Below are positions 59,058 to 64,000 of a stretch of 64,000 nucleotides of DNA, in pieces (positions within the stretch are counted from its first letter, which is position 1; the number at the start of each line of letters is the position of its first letter). The notes beneath the pieces are model-generated. The model saw only the letters and a list, made by a program, of their open reading frames with translations, had not been told where the DNA came from and made no database searches. Source of the stretch: UBA9611 sp965237595 (GTDB lineage: Bacteria > Chloroflexota > Dehalococcoidia > Lucifugimonadales > UBA3495); contig CBDEFY010000004.1 in NCBI GenBank assembly GCA_965237595.1, forward strand, positions 434,001 through 498,000, written 5' to 3'. Both the position numbers and the translations under genes were made by a program.

Positions 59058-60044
59058 ATGGCAAACAACATGACCATTCTGGTGGGAACCGTCGGCCAGG
59101 GAGTAATGCGCAGCGAAGATAGCGGTGAGAGTTGGCGGCGCGTCGGCATTGACCAAGGTCTGCACTCCGATGCCCTGGTGCGAACCCTGCTGACGAGCCT
59201 TAATCGGCACGGTGTGGTCTTCGCCGGCACCGATAAGGGCCTGTACCGAAGTGAGGATGCCGGCGCTACCTGGGAATTAGTAGAGTCGCCCTTGGGCGGG
59301 TACTGCGTCTGGGCCTTGGCGGCAGACGCCCAAGAACCGCAGACCATGTACGCTGGCACCGGTACCCCCAACCCGGCGGCACTATTTCGCTCAAATGACG
59401 GTGGCATAACCTGGCAGAAAACGTCCATGAAAGCAGCCGAAACCTGCCCCAACGTAGGTATTCCCAGGGTCACGGGTATCGCTGTAGACCCCACCAACCG
59501 CCGTGATGTCTGGGTGGGCCTGGAAGTGGACGGGGTCCGCTACAGCAGGGACGGCGGCGACACCTGGCAGACCATCAACGGGGCCATCCCCAACTTGGAC
59601 GTCCACAACGTAGCTGTATCTGCGGGTCCCCCTAAGACCGTGGTGGTGGTGGTGAACGATGACGTGTACACCAGCAACGACGACGGCGCCACCTGGCATT
59701 CCCTGGACATCCGGCAGAACTGGCCCTATGGCTACCCTAGGGGAATAACGGTCCATCCCGCCAACCCCAACACAATTTTCCTGACCATCGGCGACACGAC
59801 CCCAGGCCGGACCGGCGCAGTCATGCGTTCCGCCGACACCGGCAAGAGTTGGCAAAAGATGGAACTGCCGGTGGACCCCAACACCGCTATGTGGGTGGTA
59901 AATATTCAGCCCAGCAATCCCCAGGTGGTGTTCGCTGGCAGCCGATACGGCTATTTGTACCGCAGTGACGACGGTGGAGACTCCTGGATCAAGCTCTGGC
60001 GGGAGTTTAGCGAGATATCTTCGGTGCTATGGGTTTCTTCCTGA
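59058..60044 (+). CDS. Asp-box (BNR/sortilin-like) beta-propeller protein, first copy
   Basis: A 328-residue beta-propeller with at least seven Asp boxes (SxDxGxxW): SEDSGESW, SEDAGATW, SNDGGITW, SRDGGDTW, SNDDGATW, SADTGKSW and SDDGGDSW. The repeats occur every 40-50 residues, and the WRR, VFAGT and VNDD edges form strands. Such proteins include YCF48-like and sialidase-related folds, but the catalytic Arg triad of sialidases is not apparent. No signal peptide is visible, so it may be cytoplasmic. A paralog follows. Confidence 0.83.
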   Translation: MANNMTILVGTVGQGVMRSEDSGESWRRVGIDQGLHSDALVRTLLTSLNRHGVVFAGTDKGLYRSEDAGATWELVESPLGGYCVWALAADAQEPQTMYAGTGTPNPAALFRSNDGGITWQKTSMKAAETCPNVGIPRVTGIAVDPTNRRDVWVGLEVDGVRYSRDGGDTWQTINGAIPNLDVHNVAVSAGPPKTVVVVVNDDVYTSNDDGATWHSLDIRQNWPYGYPRGITVHPANPNTIFLTIGDTTPGRTGAVMRSADTGKSWQKMELPVDPNTAMWVVNIQPSNPQVVFAGSRYGYLYRSDDGGDSWIKLWREFSEISSVLWVSS

Positions 60045-60264
60045 CGTATTTTCGGCAAACCGAGTTGAGTACTCCGCAGTACGAGATGCCAACAAACGCG
60101 CGCACCCTACATTTTGGCGAGTTCAGCCTTGGCAAAAAGCCACAGCGGGGTGACGATCGAAGCCATGATGGACGAAGGTTTGATAAGCCACGAATAATCA
60201 GCGGTAGGAGTTGGCAAACGACCGGCACAATTCGAGCGATCGATTTAGTAAGGAGGCGGAAACT

Positions 60265-61311
60265 ATGACTACGACTTGATCCAGTCAAAAATCCTTTGTA
60301 TTTGCGGGCCTGGCCGGGGAGACCGCCCCCGGCAGGGTGGTAAATAGCGGCCTGTACCGCATGAGTAACGACGATGGCCAGTGGTCGCAGCTTAACAACG
60401 GACTGCCCGAATCTCCGGCGGTGAGGGCAATCGCGGTGCACCCCAAAAAGCCGGAGGTAGTCTACGCCGGCACTCAGGACGGGCCCTACCGCAGCGGCGA
60501 TTACGGCGACACCTGGGAAAAGGTGAACGTGGGAGACCACGGTCTGCCGGTCTGGTCTTTGCTCTTCCATCCCAGGGACGCCAATGTGATGTTCGCGGGA
60601 TACGAGTCAGCGGAAATCTACCGCAGCGATGACGGAGGCGAGCATTGGACTCAGTTGCCGGTGAGCGTCCGGTTCCCCGAGGTGACCGTGAGACCCGGGG
60701 CCAACTTGGCCAAGCGGGTGCTGATGATGTCGGCCACGGTTGCCGATCCCGATCTGCTATACGGCGCCATCGAGGTGGGCGGCATCATCCGATCCAGGGA
60801 TGGCGGCGAACACTGGGAAAACCTTAGCCATGGCCAATACGTGAACGACGACCCGGTGGACATGCATGGGGTCTTGGCCAGCAGCTTCCGTCCCGGTGAT
60901 ATTCTCAGCATCGGCCGGGCCGGGATGTTCCGGAGCGAAGACCAAGGCGACCACTGGAATCGCGTCCAGATCGACGCCCTCAACGAAAAGGGCCAGACCT
61001 ATTGCCGGTCCATCCGCGAAGCCCCGGGGGATTCCAGGAACATATGGGTCTCCGGAGGTCCCAACTTCCAGAGCGATTCGGGCGCCTTATTCCATAGCTC
61101 CGACGGCGGTGCGAACTGGGGGAAGGTTGAAACCGGATTCGAGGCCCCCAGCACCATTTTCGGGCTGGCGTTCGACAGCCGCAATCCCCGGAACATGTAC
61201 TGCGCCACCAACGGCGGCCAGGTCTTTGGTAGCCGGGACAACGGCCAAAGCTGGAGCGAGTACCCGCTGCCGGAAGGGGCGACGCAATTGTATTCCCTGG
61301 CCTGCAGTTAG
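60265..61311 (+). pseudogene. Asp-box beta-propeller protein, second copy, with early stop
   Basis: From ATG at 60265 (strong AAGGAGG upstream) it reads MTTT, TGA at codon 5, then SSQKSFVFAGLAGETAPGRV and a complete propeller of about 340 residues. Asp boxes: SGDYGDTW, SDDGGEHW, SRDGGEHW, SEDQGDHW, SSDGGANW and SRDNGQSW. The body is fully open and well kept, so the early TGA is either recent or tolerated. A restart at GTG 60337 would give a product missing the first blade strand. The intervening 220 bp (60045-60264) contains nothing recognised. Confidence 0.75.
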
Positions 61312-61321
61312 GAACCGGGAT

Positions 61322-61359
61322 GCGTGGGTGGCCGTCGCATAACAGCGAAACCGCCCACG
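61322..61359 (+). terminator. Hairpin after the second propeller gene
   Basis: CGTGGGTGG pairs with CCGCCCACG (one G-T pair) around a loop of about 20 nt, with TTTAGC after it. It lies between the propeller gene and the E1 alpha gene and could separate the two transcripts. Confidence 0.4.
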
Positions 61360-61435
61360 TTTAGCTAAACCCGCCGAAGTGCTACGGCGGCTAACGTCTT
61401 GACAACCGCCGGTAAGCACTCAGAAGGAGAGCAGC

Positions 61436-62422
61436 ATGTTGGAAAAACCCGAACTCATGGAAATGATGCGGCGCATGATGCGCATCAGGCACTTCGAAGA
61501 AGCGGTCATCAGGCTGGTTGAGGGGGCCGAGATCGTGGGAGCCGCCCACTCGTACATCGGCGAGGAGGCTGTGGCAGTGGGGGCCTGCATGGCGCTTCGG
61601 GACGACGACTGGATGACCGGCAATCACCGTTCTCACGGTCACCCCATAGCCAAGGGCGGCGACGTGCGAACCGCCATGGCCGAGTTGCTGGGCAAAAGCA
61701 CCGGCATCTGCAAGGGCAAGGGCGGTTCTATGCACCTGGCGGATTTCAGCATCGGGATCCTTGGGGAGTCTGGCATTTTGGGCTCGTCAATCCCAGTGGC
61801 GGTGGGAGCGGCGTTGGGCAGCAGGCTCCAAGGCAACGACCGGGTGGCCGTTTGCTTTTTTGGTGACGGCGCCAGCAATGAAGGTTCGTTTCACGAGTCC
61901 ATAAATCTGGCCGCCGTGTGGAAGCTTCCGGTGATTTTCCTCTGCGAGAACAACCAATATGCGGTAACCGGCAGCTTTAAAGAGATGGTGGCGGTGGACA
62001 ACATTTCCGACCGCGCGGCGGCTTACGCCATCCCAAGCGTGCTGGTCGACGGTCAAGACGTAATCGCCATGCACGAAGCGGTCACCCAAGCGGTGGAAAG
62101 GGCCAGGTCCGGTCAAGGCCCGTCCCTGGTGGAAGGGAGGACCTACCGCTACCACGACCACTCCTTGGGGCTCGGGCGCATCGTCAGAGACTCCTACCGG
62201 AGCGATGACGAGGTGGAGCAGTGGAAGCAGCGAGACCCCATCACCCTCCATAGTGGACTCCTGATTGAACAAGGCATTGCAACCCAGGACGAGATCGACC
62301 AGATGGAGCGAGAGATTGAGGAGCAAATAGAAGAGGCCGTCACGTTCGCCCGGGAGAGCCCCTATCCCGAGCCATCGGCGTTGTTCGAAGACATGTTCGC
62401 GGACCCGATTCTTTTGGAGTGA
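61436..62422 (+). CDS. pdhA: Pyruvate/acetoin dehydrogenase E1 component alpha subunit
   Basis: A 328-residue TPP-dependent E1 alpha. The TPP/Mg motif reads FFGDGASNEGSFHESINLAA to ENNQYAVTG. The heterotetramer markers RHFEEAVIRLVEG and CKGKGGSMHLADFSIGILGE are typical of PDH/acetoin dehydrogenase. The phosphorylation-loop-type segment is YRYHDHSLGLGRIV. The gene is intact with GAAGGAGAGCAG before its ATG. The following E1 beta gene has nonsense codons, so the complex probably does not form. Confidence 0.88.
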   Translation: MLEKPELMEMMRRMMRIRHFEEAVIRLVEGAEIVGAAHSYIGEEAVAVGACMALRDDDWMTGNHRSHGHPIAKGGDVRTAMAELLGKSTGICKGKGGSMHLADFSIGILGESGILGSSIPVAVGAALGSRLQGNDRVAVCFFGDGASNEGSFHESINLAAVWKLPVIFLCENNQYAVTGSFKEMVAVDNISDRAAAYAIPSVLVDGQDVIAMHEAVTQAVERARSGQGPSLVEGRTYRYHDHSLGLGRIVRDSYRSDDEVEQWKQRDPITLHSGLLIEQGIATQDEIDQMEREIEEQIEEAVTFARESPYPEPSALFEDMFADPILLE

Positions 62423-62485
62423 ACGCGTGGAATAAACACGGTCCGTCAAGAACGACAACGAGAGGACTGCCTAGGAGGATGACCG

Positions 62486-63472
62486 ATGACGCAGACACAA
62501 ACATAGACCAGAAACATTACCCTAACCCAAGCCATCAACGAAGCCATCCGGGAAGAAATGCAGCAGGATGACCGGGTTTTCATCATGGGAGAGGATATCT
62601 AAAGGGGCGTATATGGCGCCTCGGGAGGTTTGTTCGCCGAATTCGGCGGCGAACGTGTCAGGGACTGTCCGCTTTCCGAGAACGCCTTTTTTGGCGCGGC
62701 GGTGGGCGCTGCCGCCGTGGGGATGAGGCCTATCGTGGAAAGCCTGTCGAGCTTTATGTGGGTCGGCATGGACCAGTTGGTCAGCCAAGCCTCCAAGATG
62801 CGGTATATGTTCGGCAGCCAAGTCGATCTACCCATTGTTTACCGGGCTGCTATGTATTACGGAGGCAACATGGCCGCTCATCATTCCGACCGGTCCCATC
62901 CGTTGTTCATGAACATTCCCGGTTTCAAGAACGTCTTCGTGAGCAACGCCTACGACGGCAAGGGCCTGCTGAAGACCGCCATCAGGGAGAACGACCCAGT
63001 GATCTTCTGGGAGGACCGGACTATTCTGGGGGCGAGGGCTTACGTCCCGGAGGAAGAATACTCCATCCCATTTGGTGTGGCGGATATCAAGCGGGAAGGC
63101 ACCGATGCCACCATCGTGGCCATCGGCGGGATGGTGCCGCGGGCCTTGGCCGCCGCCGAGACCCTGGCCCAAGAGGGGGTTTCCGCCGAGGTGTTGGACC
63201 CGCGCACGTTGGTGCCCTTGGACAAGCGGGCCATACTCGATTCCGTGGCCAAGACCGGAAGGCTGGTGGTGGTGGACATGGCCCACAAGACTTGCAGCGC
63301 CGCCAGCGAGATCGCTGCCATTGTGGCAATGGAAGGATTCTGGGACCTCCAGGCACCCATCCAGCGGCTGGGCACCGTCAATGTGCATATACCTTTCAGC
63401 CCGGCGCTGGAGCCATTGTGCTATCCCACGGATGAGTCGATCGCCGAGGCGGTTCGAACGACACTTGCCTAG
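62486..63472 (+). pseudogene. pdhB: Pyruvate/acetoin dehydrogenase E1 beta subunit, two in-frame stops
   Basis: From ATG at 62486 (AGGAGG upstream) the frame reads MTQTQT, TAG at codon 7, TRNITLTQAINEAIREEMQQ, GEDI, TAA at about codon 38, then RGVYGASGGLFAEFGGERVR and a complete open C-terminal part of 280 residues with SFMWVGMDQLVSQASKMRYM and VEVLDPRTLVPLDKRAI-type segments (here AEVLDPRTLVPLDKR). Both stops interrupt well-conserved sequence. A restart at TTG 62630 would lose the TPP-binding start of the subunit. Confidence 0.85.
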
Positions 63473-63550
63473 GTAAATCTACTAACTGCTGACTCGTTGA
63501 TTTGGTGGCCTCAAGGCCATTCTTCTCCGCGCGGCCCGAGGAGGACTGTC

Positions 63551-63907
63551 ATGGCTTCGGAGATTGTCCTTCCCCAATGGGGAATGGAGATGCAAGATGG
63601 CACCATCGTCAAATGGCTGAAACAGGAAGGCGATACCGTCCAAGAAGGGGAACCCATCGTGGAGGTGGAGACCGCCAAGCTGACCACTGAGTTGGAATCC
63701 AACGTAACGGGGGTTCTCGCCAGGATCGTGGCGCAGGAGGGGGAAATCGTCCCCATCAGGGGTGTCCTAGCTGTGATCGCGGCGCCGGGCGAAGACATCG
63801 GCCCCCCGGCCAACCCATCGGCCGTACCCGTACCTGCGTCGCAGATTCCCTCGGCGCCGACTTGGGCTAGAGAGGGAGCACCGGCCGGGTCGGATGGTGT
63901 GGAGTAA
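63551..63907 (+). CDS. Dihydrolipoamide acyltransferase (E2), lipoyl-domain part
   Basis: A 118-residue product with a complete N-terminal lipoyl domain: IVLPQWGMEMQDGTIVKWLK and the lipoyl lysine in VETAKLTTELES (about residue 42), followed by a Pro/Ala-rich linker. It ends with TAA at 63907. Just beyond, in another frame, the peripheral-subunit-binding domain begins. The ATG at 63551 follows GAGGAGGACTGTC. It is the third gene of the pdhA-pdhB-E2 operon and is cut from its core by a frameshift. Confidence 0.82.
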   Translation: MASEIVLPQWGMEMQDGTIVKWLKQEGDTVQEGEPIVEVETAKLTTELESNVTGVLARIVAQEGEIVPIRGVLAVIAAPGEDIGPPANPSAVPVPASQIPSAPTWAREGAPAGSDGVE

Positions 63908-63909
63908 GG

Positions 63910-64000
63910 GTGCCGGTTGTTCCGGCGGCGCGGCGTTTGGCTGCCGAGAACAACATTGATTTGGCGCAGGTCGAAGCCAGCGGCCCCCAGGGACCTATCC
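63910..64000 (+). pseudogene. E2 acyltransferase, continuation in a shifted frame (partial at the window edge)
   Basis: The frame starting GTG at 63910 reads VPVVPAARRLAAENNIDLAQ then VEASGPQGPI. This is the E3-binding (PSBD) motif that normally follows the lipoyl linker of E2 in one polypeptide. The shift between the two parts is equivalent to a one-base deletion. The window ends before the catalytic domain. A separately translated second gene is a less likely reading. Confidence 0.65.

Noticed and set aside
58852..59073. Short open frame before the first propeller gene
   Set aside because: No ribosome-binding site, no family similarity, and it overlaps the start of the propeller gene.
1..64000. 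CRISPR array or large restriction/defence locus
   Set aside because: No regularly spaced repeats, cas genes, restriction-modification or known defence genes were found; the only defence-like item is the orphan HigA antitoxin.

Overview
The window looks like a chromosomal segment of a GC-rich bacterium, most likely an uncultured Chloroflexota of the Dehalococcoidia/SAR202 type. This is an inference from gene content: an intact pyruvate:ferredoxin oxidoreductase, two pairs of CaiB/BaiF CoA-transferases, three luciferase-like (LLM) flavin oxidoreductases, a Baeyer-Villiger-type monooxygenase, a haloacetate-dehalogenase-like hydrolase, Asp-box beta-propellers, and an rpmH-rnpA-yidD-yidC-jag block. 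No 16S rRNA gene is present to confirm it. The gene order mixes a few conserved housekeeping operons with a large catabolic and accessory repertoire.

Layout. 1-2.8 kb: por genes (delta/gamma part cut by the window edge, then porA and porB). 2.9-9.7 kb: an orphan HigA antitoxin with a toxin remnant, an FMN hydroxy-acid oxidase, an alpha/beta hydrolase, a Met-rich small protein, tenA and an acyl-CoA synthetase, and an SDR. 10.2-10.9 kb: a RAYT (REP-associated tyrosine transposase) among REP-like hairpins. 10.9-15.3 kb: a minus-strand CoA-linked operon (CaiB, CaiB, enoyl-CoA hydratase, frameshifted aldo/keto reductase). 15.4-19.4 kb: an MFS transporter, a class III aminotransferase with a perfect internal duplication, and the dehalogenase-like hydrolase. 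19.4-24.5 kb: an IS110-type element with structured leader, a cupin, and an endosialidase-chaperone (S74) protein gene split by an IS3 element. 25-42 kb: flavin monooxygenases, desaturase, HpcH aldolase, MOSC protein, HtrA protease, RraA-like protein, a second MFS transporter and a second CaiB pair, with many gene remnants between them. 42-46 kb: small proteins, tRNA-Leu(CAA) and broken hypothetical genes. 45.8-49.6 kb: rpmH-rnpA-yidD-propeller-yidC-jag behind a textbook sigma-70 promoter. 49.7-54.8 kb: purF, purM, purH and a glycosyltransferase. 54.9-58.3 kb: a truncated SDR, an IS256 element and a decayed serine recombinase. 59-64 kb: two Asp-box propellers and a pyruvate/acetoin dehydrogenase operon whose E1 beta and E2 genes are broken.

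The most striking overall feature is decay. Around 19 loci are frameshifted, carry in-frame stops inside otherwise well-kept coding sequence, are cut by insertion sequences, or survive only as C-terminal fragments. Intact PFOR next to a broken PDH operon suggests that acetyl-CoA formation relies on PFOR. Several families of palindromic repeats sit between genes and may both terminate transcription and act as RAYT substrates. Whether all breaks are biological or partly consensus errors cannot be decided from the sequence alone.
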